Part shown: one piece after another, positions 26,877 to 36,060 of the stretch
How the letters are laid out: every line of letters begins with the position of its first letter
How positions within the stretch are numbered: the first letter of the stretch is position 1
From: Pandoraea sputorum
GTDB lineage: Bacteria; Pseudomonadota; Gammaproteobacteria; Burkholderiales; Burkholderiaceae
Length of the DNA stretch: 64,000 bases
Assembly (NCBI RefSeq): GCF_000814845.2
Contig: NZ_CP010431.2
Location: forward strand, 1,178,001-1,242,000
Direction of reading: 5' to 3'
Made by a program: the position numbers and the translations under genes
Notes under the pieces: generated by a model
Seen by the model: the letters and a program-made list of their open reading frames with translations, nothing else
What the model was told of the DNA's origin: nothing
The model's database searches: none

Positions 26877-27915
26877 CCGACTGAGAATCGAAAACCTGTA
26901 CAAGGTCTTCGCCGACAAGCCGGCGCGTGCGCTGGCCATGTTGCGCGATGGCAAACGCAAGTCCGACGTGCTCGAAGCGCTGGGCCAGGTCGTGGGCCTT
27001 GACGACGTGTCGCTGACCGTTCCCTCCGGCGCGATCTACATGATCATGGGGCTTTCGGGCTCGGGGAAATCGACGCTTGCGCGCTGCATCAACCGGCTCA
27101 ACGAGCCGTCCGATGGCAGGATTCTGCTCGACGGTGAAGACATCTGCGCACTCGACGAACGCGGATTGCGCGAGGTGCGCCGCAATCGCATCTCGATGGT
27201 GTTCCAGCATTTCGCGTTGCTGCCGAATCGTCGTGTGATCGAAAACGTCGAGTTTGGCCTCAAGCTGCGCGGCATGCCGACGGCCGAGCGTCGTCGCCGG
27301 GCCGAGGAAGTGCTGAGCGTGGTTGGGCTGGCGCGTTGGGCATATCACATGCCGCACGAACTGAGCGGCGGCATGCGTCAGCGCGTGGGCCTCGCCCGCG
27401 CGCTTGCGACCGAAGCCGACGTGCTGATCATGGACGAGGCATTCAGCGCGCTCGATCCGCTGATTCGCACCGAGATGCAGGACGAATTGCTGCGACTCCA
27501 GCACACGCTCAACAAGACCATTCTTTTCATCACCCACGACTTTCAGGAAGCGCTCAAGCTCGGCACGCGCATCGCGATCATGGCCGACGGCCGCCTCGTA
27601 CGCGAAGGCACACCGCAGCAGATCGTGCTGGAGCCGGGGAGTGACTACGTGGCGGCGTTCACACGCGACGTCGACCGCGCGCGGCTGTTCGATGCCCGCT
27701 CGGTCATGAAGCCGCTCGATGCTGCGCGCGACCCCAATCAGCGAATCGTTTGCGTGCCATCGGACATGCGTCTGGTGGACGTCGCCGCACGCGTGCGGTT
27801 TGACGAGCCGGTAGGCGTTACCGATGACGACGGCACGTTGATCGGCGTTCTGGATATGAATCAGCTACTTGCCCGGATCGGCACCGCTGCGGGCGCAGGA
27901 GACCACCATGCTTAA
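26869..27915 (+). CDS. proV: Betaine-type ABC transporter ATP-binding protein (ProV/OpuAA)
   Basis: A 348-residue ATPase of the quaternary-amine uptake family. Walker A is GLSGSGKST, the signature LSGGMRQRVGLARAL, Walker B VLIMDEAFSALD and the switch HDFQEALKLG. The long N-terminal region (KVFADKPARALAMLRDGKRKSDVLEALGQVVGLDDVS) and the C-terminal CBS-like region are typical of ProV/OpuAA. The start is GTG at 26869. It energises import by the permease that follows with an 8-base overlap. The symbol reflects family, not proven substrate; the ligand is probably the compound degraded by this cluster. Confidence 0.9.
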   Translation: MTDRLRIENLYKVFADKPARALAMLRDGKRKSDVLEALGQVVGLDDVSLTVPSGAIYMIMGLSGSGKSTLARCINRLNEPSDGRILLDGEDICALDERGLREVRRNRISMVFQHFALLPNRRVIENVEFGLKLRGMPTAERRRRAEEVLSVVGLARWAYHMPHELSGGMRQRVGLARALATEADVLIMDEAFSALDPLIRTEMQDELLRLQHTLNKTILFITHDFQEALKLGTRIAIMADGRLVREGTPQQIVLEPGSDYVAAFTRDVDRARLFDARSVMKPLDAARDPNQRIVCVPSDMRLVDVAARVRFDEPVGVTDDDGTLIGVLDMNQLLARIGTAAGAGDHHA

Positions 27916-28864
27916 TGCCGATCAACTCGCGGTATTCCCTATCGATCAATGGATTCAGGAAGGGGTGCAGTGGATGGCGATGCACATGCGTCCGCTGTTC
28001 CTGCTGATCAAATGGCCTGTCGAGCGGTTGCTGACCTTCAACGACAGTGTGATCCACGCCGCACCGTTTCCGGTGCTCGTCGTGATCGCCTTTCTGATTT
28101 GCTGGCGCCTGGCCAGCCTGAGCGTGGCGGTGTTCAGCGCGGTGGTGTTCGTGGCGATCGCCGTACTCGGTGTCTGGAACGAGGCGATGACGACGCTTTC
28201 GCTCATCATGACGGCGATCTTTTTCTGTGCGCTTATCGGCATTCCGATCGGCATCTGGAGCGCGCGCAGCGAACGCGTTTGGCTGGTGGTGCGGCCGGTG
28301 CTCGACATCATGCAGACCACACCGACGTTCGTGTATCTCGTGCCGGTGGTGATGCTCTTCGGCGTGGGCAATGTGCCCGGTGAAGTCGCTGTGGTGACCG
28401 CCGCGATGCCGCCGCTTATCCGTTTCACGCATCTGGGGATTCGCATGGTCGAGCACGAGATCGTGGAGGCGGGGCTCGCATTCGGTGCGGACAAGCGTCA
28501 ACTGCTGTGGGAAGTGCAATTACCCCTGGCGATTCCGACCATTCTCGGCGGTTTGAACCAGACTGTGCTGACCGCGATGGTGATGTCGGTCGTGGTGGCG
28601 ATGATCGGCGCAGAAGGTCTCGGGCTGGTGGTGCTGCAGGGACTGGGGCGCCTCGATGTGGGACGTGCGGCCGTAGGCGGCATCGCCATCGTGCTCCTCG
28701 CCATGATGCTCGATCGCTTCACGCAGAAGCTTGCGAGAACGCGGCCACGCGACCAGCAGACATTCCGTGCCGTCATCTGGCGCTTGTTTCGCGGGGAGCC
28801 GAGGCGGCAAGGCGGCGCCGGTGTGGGGCCGACGACGCAGGCAGACGCGCGAGAAGCCCTCTGA
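27908..28864 (+). CDS. proW: Betaine-type ABC transporter permease (ProW)
   Basis: A 318-residue permease with several transmembrane helices and the ABC contact loop EAGLAFGADKRQLLWEVQLPLAIPTILGGLNQ. The segment VLDIMQTTPTFVYLVPVVMLFGVGNVPGEVAVV is highly typical of ProW/OpuAB. ATG at 27908 follows GCAGGAGACCACC and overlaps the ATPase stop. It forms the membrane channel for import of a betaine-like substrate together with the ATPase and the binding protein encoded 169 bp downstream. Confidence 0.9.
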   Translation: MLNADQLAVFPIDQWIQEGVQWMAMHMRPLFLLIKWPVERLLTFNDSVIHAAPFPVLVVIAFLICWRLASLSVAVFSAVVFVAIAVLGVWNEAMTTLSLIMTAIFFCALIGIPIGIWSARSERVWLVVRPVLDIMQTTPTFVYLVPVVMLFGVGNVPGEVAVVTAAMPPLIRFTHLGIRMVEHEIVEAGLAFGADKRQLLWEVQLPLAIPTILGGLNQTVLTAMVMSVVVAMIGAEGLGLVVLQGLGRLDVGRAAVGGIAIVLLAMMLDRFTQKLARTRPRDQQTFRAVIWRLFRGEPRRQGGAGVGPTTQADAREAL

Positions 28865-29033
28865 ACGCGAGCACTGACCCTTTACCGCTGAAACCCGGTT
28901 TTGCAACAAATGGAAGGCTGGCCCTGACGACGGGGTGTTGACGTCAGGGACCGGCAGCCGTGCCCGCATGCGCACGTCAGGCGGGCCGATAAATCGACGA
29001 TCCGATGGATCGAACAAGTCTTGGAGAGCAGCA

Positions 29034-30056
29034 ATGAAAGGATTGGCAAAGGCTTTCGCCTCGTTCACGCTTTCGCTCGTCGCGGCGGGTGCGTTGCACG
29101 CGCAGACGCTTCCGGGCACGGGAAAGACGATTCGCTACGCGCAGAGCGATAGCTTCGGCGGGAATTACGTCGTCGCCCAGATCGTCTCGAAGGCATTCAA
29201 GGGGTTGGGCTACGACGTCAAGCTCAGCACGATGAACACCACGCTGTTCTTCCAGGCGGTCGCGCAGGGCGATATCGATATCGCGACCGACGTGAATTTC
29301 CCGCAGCGCGAGCCGGGCTTTCGCGCCGTGGCGGCACAGGCCATGGTGGTTGGCTCCGGGCTGATTTCGGGCGATGGCATCAACGGCTATCTCATCGACA
29401 AAAAGACGGCGCTGCAATATCACATCACCAGTCTTGAGCAGATGAAGGACCCTAAGATCGCCGGACTCTTCGGCAGGGACGGCAAGGCCGAGTTGATCAG
29501 TTGCGACCCGGGCTGGAGTTGTGGCGATGTCGTCGATTATCAGATCGACAAGTTCGGCCTGAAGCAGACGGTCAAGGCGGTGCGCGGCAAGTATGAAGCG
29601 CTGATGGTCGAGGCGGTGACGAAGATCAAACAGGGCAAGCCGGCGTTCTTCTATGCGTGGAGTCCGTCGTGGGTGACGAACGCGCTCGTGCCGGGCGCGG
29701 ATGTTGTGTGGCTGCCGACGCCGGCAGACGCGCTGCCGCCGAACGTCCCGAACAAGGGCTCGGCGCTCGTGAACAACGTGGAGGGGTGTGCGGGTGGCGC
29801 GAATCCGTGCCGCATGGCGATGGCGTCGTGGAACTGGGGTTCGGTGGCGAATAAGCAGTTCGTCGCGGCAAATCCGGCCGTGAAGACGTTGATCGAGCAG
29901 ATTCGCTTCCCGGGCAAGACGTGGTCGCAGTGGGAAGCCGTCATCAGCAAGGAAGGCGGTTCTCCGGCGCTGATCACGAAACTGTCGGATGAGTGGATTG
30001 CTGCCAACAAGGCACAGATGGATCAGTGGGTGGCGACGGCGCTCAAGGCGCATTGA
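29034..30056 (+). CDS. proX: Betaine-type ABC transporter substrate-binding protein (ProX/OpuAC)
   Basis: A 340-residue periplasmic binding protein. The first 23 residues form a Sec signal peptide with cleavage after ALHA. The mature protein has DSFGGNYVVAQIVSKAF, the ligand-pocket aromatic segments CDPGWSCGD and FFYAWSPSWV, and VVWLPTPADALPPNVPN, as in ProX-type proteins that hold quaternary ammonium groups in an aromatic cage. ATG at 29034 follows TTGGAG. The 169-bp gap after the permease may carry its own promoter or a processing site. The ligand is inferred to be the betaine catabolised here. Confidence 0.88.
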   Translation: MKGLAKAFASFTLSLVAAGALHAQTLPGTGKTIRYAQSDSFGGNYVVAQIVSKAFKGLGYDVKLSTMNTTLFFQAVAQGDIDIATDVNFPQREPGFRAVAAQAMVVGSGLISGDGINGYLIDKKTALQYHITSLEQMKDPKIAGLFGRDGKAELISCDPGWSCGDVVDYQIDKFGLKQTVKAVRGKYEALMVEAVTKIKQGKPAFFYAWSPSWVTNALVPGADVVWLPTPADALPPNVPNKGSALVNNVEGCAGGANPCRMAMASWNWGSVANKQFVAANPAVKTLIEQIRFPGKTWSQWEAVISKEGGSPALITKLSDEWIAANKAQMDQWVATALKAH

Positions 30057-30117
30057 GCGATGGCATGGCCGCTCCCGCGGCCTTGCATCGATACTCAGGA
30101 CATGAGGAGAGCGTTCG

Positions 30118-30501
30118 ATGAGTTCGGAACTGTTTGAAAGAGGGCTGAAGACACGCCGTGAGGTGCTGGGCAGCGAGTATGTGGACAAGTCGATTGCCTC
30201 GGCCGATGCGTTCAATCGTCCGATGCAGGAACTGGTCACGGAGTACTGCTGGGGGGAAATATGGAACCGCCCCGGACTGGACCGGCGTACCCGCAGTCTG
30301 CTCAACCTTGGCATGCTCACCGTCATGAACCGTCCGCACGAACTGAAGTTGCACGTGCGCGGCGCGTTGACCAACGGCGTGACGAAGGAAGAAATCACGG
30401 AGGTCTTCCTGCAAGCGGCGATCTACGCCGGTGTGCCTGCAGCGATCGATAGCTTCCGGGTGGCGCGGGAGGTTTTCGATACCCTGGCCGCCGAAGCCTG
30501 A
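30118..30501 (+). CDS. PcaC/carboxymuconolactone decarboxylase-family protein
   Basis: A 127-residue protein of the carboxymuconolactone decarboxylase family, closest in length and pattern to PcaC (GEIWNRPGLDRRTRSLLNLGMLTVMNRPHELKLHVRGALTNGVTKEEITEVFLQAAIYAGVPAAIDSF). It lacks the CxxC of AhpD-type peroxidase members, so a decarboxylase or lactone-handling role fits better. GAGGAG precedes the ATG. It ends the right arm, 61 bp after the binding-protein gene. Its step in the pathway is not known. Confidence 0.85.
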   Translation: MSSELFERGLKTRREVLGSEYVDKSIASADAFNRPMQELVTEYCWGEIWNRPGLDRRTRSLLNLGMLTVMNRPHELKLHVRGALTNGVTKEEITEVFLQAAIYAGVPAAIDSFRVAREVFDTLAAEA

Positions 30502-30514
30502 TCCCGAGAGGTCG

Positions 30515-30736
30515 TCAGGGACCGGTGACGATGTCTGCTAACGTCGTCACCCGACGCCGACGCCCATAGTTGTTCACCGCACAAATCTCATAGCAGTTGT
30601 AGCGGTTCGTCGCATCGCCAGTAGCAAACGTGTACGCCCGGCAAGGGTACAGGTTGCGGTTGTTACGTATCTCATTGATTTCACAGAATTTGTCTTGGCT
30701 GTCGGTCTCGCTGGTCCAGGGCTGAGTGAACCTATT
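30515..30736 (-). pseudogene. Possible 3' remnant of a lost gene
   Basis: Seventy-three sense codons followed by TGA (30515-30517) are open on the minus strand, beginning just after another in-frame TGA at 30737-30739. There is no ATG in frame. The peptide is protein-like, with four cysteines (FCEINEIRNN, LYPCRAYTF, NCYEICAVNNYG) and codons rich in A/T at third positions, unlike neighbouring genes. No family was recognised. At this lower GC an open frame of this length can arise by chance, so confidence is low. Confidence 0.25.
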
Positions 30737-30795
30737 TCACTATTTAGCCGATCTCGACAGCAGCATAAATCTCATCTCCGGGAATACCCCGCGTC

Positions 30796-30824
30796 TTGAA
30801 ATCGTAAAACCCCGTCCCTATAAT
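30796..30824 (+). promoter_or_regulatory. groESL promoter
   Basis: TTGAAA (30796-30801) and TATAAT (30819-30824) are separated by exactly 17 bp, giving a near-consensus sigma-70 promoter. The -35 reads CTTGAAA with its preceding base and the -10 is preceded by CCC, so it also resembles a sigma-32 heat-shock promoter. It lies just upstream of the CIRCE element. Confidence 0.85.
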
Positions 30825-30850
30825 TAGCACTCGTTGGCACAGAGTGCTAA
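30824..30850. promoter_or_regulatory. CIRCE operator (HrcA binding site)
   Basis: A perfect inverted repeat TTAGCACTC (30824-30832) N9 GAGTGCTAA (30842-30850) matches the CIRCE consensus. It overlaps the end of the -10 box and the expected transcription start of groESL, so the HrcA repressor would block initiation. The hrcA gene is not in this window. Confidence 0.96.
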
Positions 30851-30928
30851 CAACCATGAATTCACCATATATGCAAAAGCTTGCATATTTAGTTTTGACG
30901 ATCTCACTGAGAGAAAGAGGAGCTTGTA

Positions 30929-31219
30929 ATGAACCTTCGTCCCTTGCATGACCGCGTAATTGTCAAGCGCCTGGACAACGAAACGAAGACGGCTTCGGGC
31001 ATCGTGATCCCGGAAGCCGCCGCCGAAAAGCCGGACCAGGGCGAGATCCTGGCCGTCGGCCCGGGCAAGCGCGATGATCAAGGCAAGTTGATCGCACTCG
31101 ACGTGAAGGTGGGCGACCGCGTTCTGTTCGGCAAGTATGCCGGCCAAGGCGTGAAGGTCGACGGCCAGGAACTGCTGGTCATGCGCGAAGAAGACATCAT
31201 GGCCGTCGTGGCCGCCTAA
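30929..31219 (+). CDS. groES: Co-chaperonin GroES
   Basis: A 96-residue GroES with the full family pattern ([15 protein letters not shown], the mobile-loop region [42 protein letters not shown]-terminal [13 protein letters not shown]). It caps the GroEL ring during ATP-driven folding of cytoplasmic proteins. AGAGGAGCTTGTA precedes the start. groEL follows after 49 bp in the same operon under the CIRCE-controlled promoter. Confidence 0.98.
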   Translation: MNLRPLHDRVIVKRLDNETKTASGIVIPEAAAEKPDQGEILAVGPGKRDDQGKLIALDVKVGDRVLFGKYAGQGVKVDGQELLVMREEDIMAVVAA

Positions 31220-31247
31220 GACTGTCTGCCCCCAGACATCTACGTAA

Positions 31248-32915
<1,668 letters not shown>

Positions 32916-33020
32916 GTCTCGCAAGAGACTGCATGACCGGGGTGCCGCGAGGTGCCCCGAATGCCCGGCTGTCGGGCTTTGCGCAAGGACCTTGGTCCGG
33001 GCGTCGAAGTCCGCGCCTGA

Positions 33021-33059
33021 AACGGCAACGAACGCTTCGGAATTCGTTGCCGTTTTTTT
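33021..33059 (+). terminator. Intrinsic terminator of groESL
   Basis: A 12-bp stem AACGGCAACGAA (33021-33032) with TTCGTTGCCGTT (33043-33054), a 10-base loop and a run of seven T. It lies about 105 bp after groEL and before the convergent LysR gene. Confidence 0.9.
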
Positions 33060-33095
33060 ATGCGCGCTTCAATGGTCCTGATGCCAATGTCCCGA

Positions 33096-34028
33096 TCAGC
33101 CGGATTTGATCGGCGAGGGCATTAGCGGCACCGTGGCCGCAATCTCGTCCTGCATCCAGTCCCAGAAGGCATGAATCGCCCGCTCGCGCGGATGATTCTC
33201 CCGCCAGCTCACGTGGTACTCCAGACTCGGCGGAATCCGCACGTCGCCGATCTGCACCAACTCCCCTGACGCCAGCGTGTCGCGCACCAGCAAGCTGCGT
33301 GCAGTGGCCACACCGTGTCCCGCCAGCGCTGCGCGCAATAGCAGCCCCGAATCGTCGAAGATCGGGCCGCGCGTTGGTTCATGCGGCGGCAATCCGGCGG
33401 CCACTTGCCAGTCGCGCCACGATCGGTAAGCGAAGCGCAGCATCGGCAGCTTAGGCGTATCCGCCACGGTGAAGCCCGGGACGGTAGCGATCAGTTGCGG
33501 GCTGCATACGGCGATCACGAAGTCGTCGAGCAGTTTTCGGGTGACGAACCCCGGCGTTTCCACGCGCTGATGCCAGATGCCGACGTCGACGGAATAGGGA
33601 TCCGGGGCCGGGATGTCCGCATGAATGCGCACGACCAGATCGATGCCCGGGTGAAGTTTGCTGAAGCGGTCGAGCCGGGGAATCAGCCATTGCGCGGCCA
33701 GATCGGTCATCACGCTGATTTCCAGGCGGACGATGGCCGGCGTGGCGTCGGGCGTAATGCCCGCTTTGGCTTCGTTGATTGCCTCATCCAGTTCCGTCAT
33801 GCCGATGCGTACCCGCTCGGCCAGACGTGCACCGACGCTCGTTGGAATCATCCGCGCGCCGACCCGCCGAAACAGCGCCGTGCCCAATTGCTGCTCCAGC
33901 GAGCGCATATGGTGGCTGACAGCACTGTGCGTCAAATTCAATTCCTCGGCGGCCCGGGTAAAGCTCCGATGACGCACGGCGGCCTCAAGCGCACGCAGGG
34001 ATTGGAGGGGAGGGAGGTGTTGGAACAT
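33096..34028 (-). CDS. LysR-family transcriptional regulator (GcvA-like)
   Basis: A 310-residue LysR regulator. The N-terminal helix-turn-helix (LQSLRALEAAVRHRSFTRAAEELNLTHSAVSHHMRSLEQQLGTALFRR) is followed by the two-lobed effector domain (VRLEISVMTDLAAQWLIPRLDRFSKLHPGIDLVVRI). The N-terminal pattern is that of the GcvA subgroup. It is divergent from the MFS transporter gene with about 100 bp between starts, the usual arrangement for a LysR regulator and its target. The effector is unknown. The ribosome site is weak. Confidence 0.9.
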   Translation of the reverse strand: MFQHLPPLQSLRALEAAVRHRSFTRAAEELNLTHSAVSHHMRSLEQQLGTALFRRVGARMIPTSVGARLAERVRIGMTELDEAINEAKAGITPDATPAIVRLEISVMTDLAAQWLIPRLDRFSKLHPGIDLVVRIHADIPAPDPYSVDVGIWHQRVETPGFVTRKLLDDFVIAVCSPQLIATVPGFTVADTPKLPMLRFAYRSWRDWQVAAGLPPHEPTRGPIFDDSGLLLRAALAGHGVATARSLLVRDTLASGELVQIGDVRIPPSLEYHVSWRENHPRERAIHAFWDWMQDEIAATVPLMPSPIKSG

Positions 34029-34129
34029 GATGTCAAATTCTACTCACAATGCGAGCACAAAGGTTTCGTTGGCTTCGCCGCGTCGTTGCACCGACAATCG
34101 ATACCCAAGCTGATCTTAGGGTTTACTCC

Positions 34130-35341
34130 ATGTCGAAAGCACTTCGGATTTTCGTGCTGTTCGCCTGCGGATACTTCGTCTCATACGTGTACCGCGGTGT
34201 GAACATCGGGTTTGCGCCGTTCATGACGCGCGACCTCGGTCTCTCGTCTGCCGATCTCGGTCTGCTCACGAGCCTCTATTTCCTCGGTTTTGCCGGTGCG
34301 CAATTGCCAGCGGGCGTGCTGCTCGACAAGTTCGGGCCGCGCCGGGTGTCGTCGCTGGTGTTGCTGCTCGCGGCGGTCGGTGCGGCGTTGTTCGGTCTGG
34401 CGCATGGCGTTGGCGCGCTGATGGTCGGGCGTCTGCTCATTGGCGTTGGCGTATCGGTGTGTCTGGGCAGCGCATTCAAGGCGCTGGCGCAGTGGTTTCC
34501 GGTGGCGCGTCTGCCGTTGCTCAACGGTCTGGTGATGGCCGTGGGCGGCATGGGCGGCGTGGTCGTCGGCACGCCGCTGAACTGGTTGCTCGGTCTGACG
34601 GACTGGCGCGTGGTGTCGTTCGGACTGGCGGCGCTCACAGTATTCATGTCCATCGCGCTTTGGTTCGGTGCACCGGAGAAGCCCGGTTCGCACGCACAGG
34701 GCGGCTTGTCGGAGGCGTTGCAGGGCGTGCGTCAGGTGCTCGGCAGCGCGATGTTCTGGAAGGTGACGTCGCTCTCGGGCATCACGCAGGGTGTGTTCTA
34801 CGCGATGCAGTCGCTGTGGATGGCGCCGTTCATGCGCGACGTTGAAGGGGTGTCGGCGGCGCAGGCGGCATCGCTCGTGTCGGTGGTGGGGCTGGCGATG
34901 ATGGCGGGCAGCGTCGTGTTCGGGGCGGCGGCTCGTTCGCTGGAGCGTCGCGGGGTGAGTGTGTTCGCTTTCTCCGGCGTCGGCATGGTGCTGTTCGTCG
35001 TGGTGCAGTTGCTGCTGATGCTGCGCACGCCGATTCCGCCGGTCTGGCTGTGGGCCGCTTACGGCATCTTCGGCGGCACGGGCATTTTGTCTTATGCCGT
35101 ACTCGCGGAGTACTTCCACGGCACGCTGATCGGACGCGTCAACACGTCGCTCACCCTCGTCATCTTCCTGCTGATCTTCCTGTGCCAGGTTGGCGTGGGC
35201 GCGGTACTTGGTGCATACGCGGCGCACAGTCCGGACGGGCACTTCGCGGCGTGGACGGTGCTGGTCGTGCTGCAAGTCGTCGGTGCGGTGTGGTACTTCT
35301 GGCCGCAGCGCCAGAGCGTCGGCAAGGTCGCCGCGGCCTGA
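34130..35341 (+). CDS. MFS transporter
   Basis: A 403-residue major facilitator with about 12 transmembrane helices. The loop after helix 2 reads FLGFAGAQLPAGVLLDKFGPRRVSSL, the MFS signature, and the N-terminus is FVLFACGYFVSYVYRGVNIGFAPFM. The substrate is not identifiable; the pattern is that of organic anion or sugar-acid type importers. The start at 34130 (MSKALRIF) was preferred since the frame to 34049 adds a basic leader overlapping the regulator's promoter. An intrinsic terminator follows. Control by the divergent LysR protein is likely. Confidence 0.87.
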   Translation: MSKALRIFVLFACGYFVSYVYRGVNIGFAPFMTRDLGLSSADLGLLTSLYFLGFAGAQLPAGVLLDKFGPRRVSSLVLLLAAVGAALFGLAHGVGALMVGRLLIGVGVSVCLGSAFKALAQWFPVARLPLLNGLVMAVGGMGGVVVGTPLNWLLGLTDWRVVSFGLAALTVFMSIALWFGAPEKPGSHAQGGLSEALQGVRQVLGSAMFWKVTSLSGITQGVFYAMQSLWMAPFMRDVEGVSAAQAASLVSVVGLAMMAGSVVFGAAARSLERRGVSVFAFSGVGMVLFVVVQLLLMLRTPIPPVWLWAAYGIFGGTGILSYAVLAEYFHGTLIGRVNTSLTLVIFLLIFLCQVGVGAVLGAYAAHSPDGHFAAWTVLVVLQVVGAVWYFWPQRQSVGKVAAA

Positions 35342-35392
35342 TCCGCGACGGCTGCGGCAAAGTCACCGGACTGCCGCAGCATGCTGAATACG

Positions 35393-35419
35393 AAAAGGCT
35401 CGCCACGGCGAGCCTTTTT
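35393..35419 (+). terminator. Intrinsic terminator after MFS transporter
   Basis: GGCTCGC (35397-35403) pairs with GCGAGCC (35408-35414) around a 4-base loop. A-rich bases precede the stem and a T-run follows, so it may work in both directions for the convergent MarR gene as well. Confidence 0.85.
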
Positions 35420-35438
35420 CTTTACGTCGAGATAACCC

Positions 35439-35981
35439 TCATTTCACGCCTTCCAGCACCTTAAGCCAGTCGCTTAGCCCGGACTCGACGTTAATGAGCG
35501 TCGCTCTGGTGAGCGGTGCGAGCATACGGTGTTCGTTGGCCACGTGCGCTTCGACGGCACGCTCGATCAGGGCGAAGCCATCGTCGGTTAGCTGGACGAG
35601 CGTGCTGCGCGCGTCGTCCGGGTTCGGTACGCGGGCGATCCAGCCTCGCGCTTCGAGACGCTGCAACCGGTGCGTCATGGTGCCCGACGTCACCATCAGC
35701 GTGGAGAAGAGCGCCGTCGGCGCGAGCCGATAAGGCGCGCCGGCGCGACGCAGCGTCGCGAGCATGTCGAACTCCCAGCCGCTCATATCGAACTCGGCGA
35801 ACGTGGCGTCGAGCTGCTGCTGGACGAGCGCCGCGCAACGCTTGAGTCGGCCGATCACGCCCATGGGCGAGACATCCAGATCCGGACGCTCGCGATGCCA
35901 TTGTGCGAGGATGCTGTCGACCGCGTCGCCGCTCCTCTCACTCCCCGCATTCCCCTCAGTCCCCGTTGAACGCTTCGACAT
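35439..35981 (-). CDS. MarR-family transcriptional regulator
   Basis: A 180-residue winged-helix regulator. The DNA-binding part includes FDMSGWEFDMLATLRRAGAPYRLAPTALFSTLMVTSGTMTHRLQRLEARGWIARVPNPDDARSTLVQLT, with the Asp-Asp-Arg wing. MarR proteins usually repress an adjacent exporter and release on ligand binding. The start at 35981 follows AAGGAG; the frame to 36116 runs through the operator region. It is divergent from an EamA exporter, and two palindromes lie between them. Confidence 0.9.
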   Translation of the reverse strand: MSKRSTGTEGNAGSERSGDAVDSILAQWHRERPDLDVSPMGVIGRLKRCAALVQQQLDATFAEFDMSGWEFDMLATLRRAGAPYRLAPTALFSTLMVTSGTMTHRLQRLEARGWIARVPNPDDARSTLVQLTDDGFALIERAVEAHVANEHRMLAPLTRATLINVESGLSDWLKVLEGVK

Positions 35982-35993
35982 GCCACTGACTCC

Positions 35994-36017
35994 TTTTATC
36001 TTGACATCAAGACAAAA
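35994..36017. promoter_or_regulatory. MarR-type operator, site 1
   Basis: TCTTGA-CA-TCAAGA (35999-36012) is a perfect 6+6 palindrome with a 2-base centre, extended by TTTT and AAAA flanks with one mismatch. It matches the usual MarR-family site type and overlaps the regulator's ribosome-site region, which suggests autorepression. Confidence 0.7.
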
Positions 36018-36033
36018 GGATACCAAACTTCGA

Positions 36034-36055
36034 TTTATCTTGAATTGAAGATAAA
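36034..36055. promoter_or_regulatory. MarR-type operator, site 2
   Basis: TTTATCTT (36034-36041) and AAGATAAA (36048-36055) form a perfect 8-bp inverted repeat with a 6-base centre. It ends 5 bp before the EamA start codon. The centres of sites 1 and 2 are 39 bp apart. Confidence 0.7.
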
Positions 36056-36060
36056 TTGCG

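Larger units (their letters stand above)
30502..30928. other. 427-bp intergenic stretch: possible gene remnant and groE control region
   Basis: The left part (about 30515-30740) is visibly less GC-rich than its surroundings and holds an uninterrupted minus-strand reading frame without a start codon (described separately). The right part holds the groES promoter and CIRCE. No tRNA, small RNA or complete gene was recognised. Confidence 0.6.

Noticed and set aside
30740..30820. A second short minus-strand frame running into the groE promoter as part of the remnant gene
   Set aside because: It is in a different frame, only about 28 codons long and overlaps functional promoter elements, so chance is the simpler explanation.
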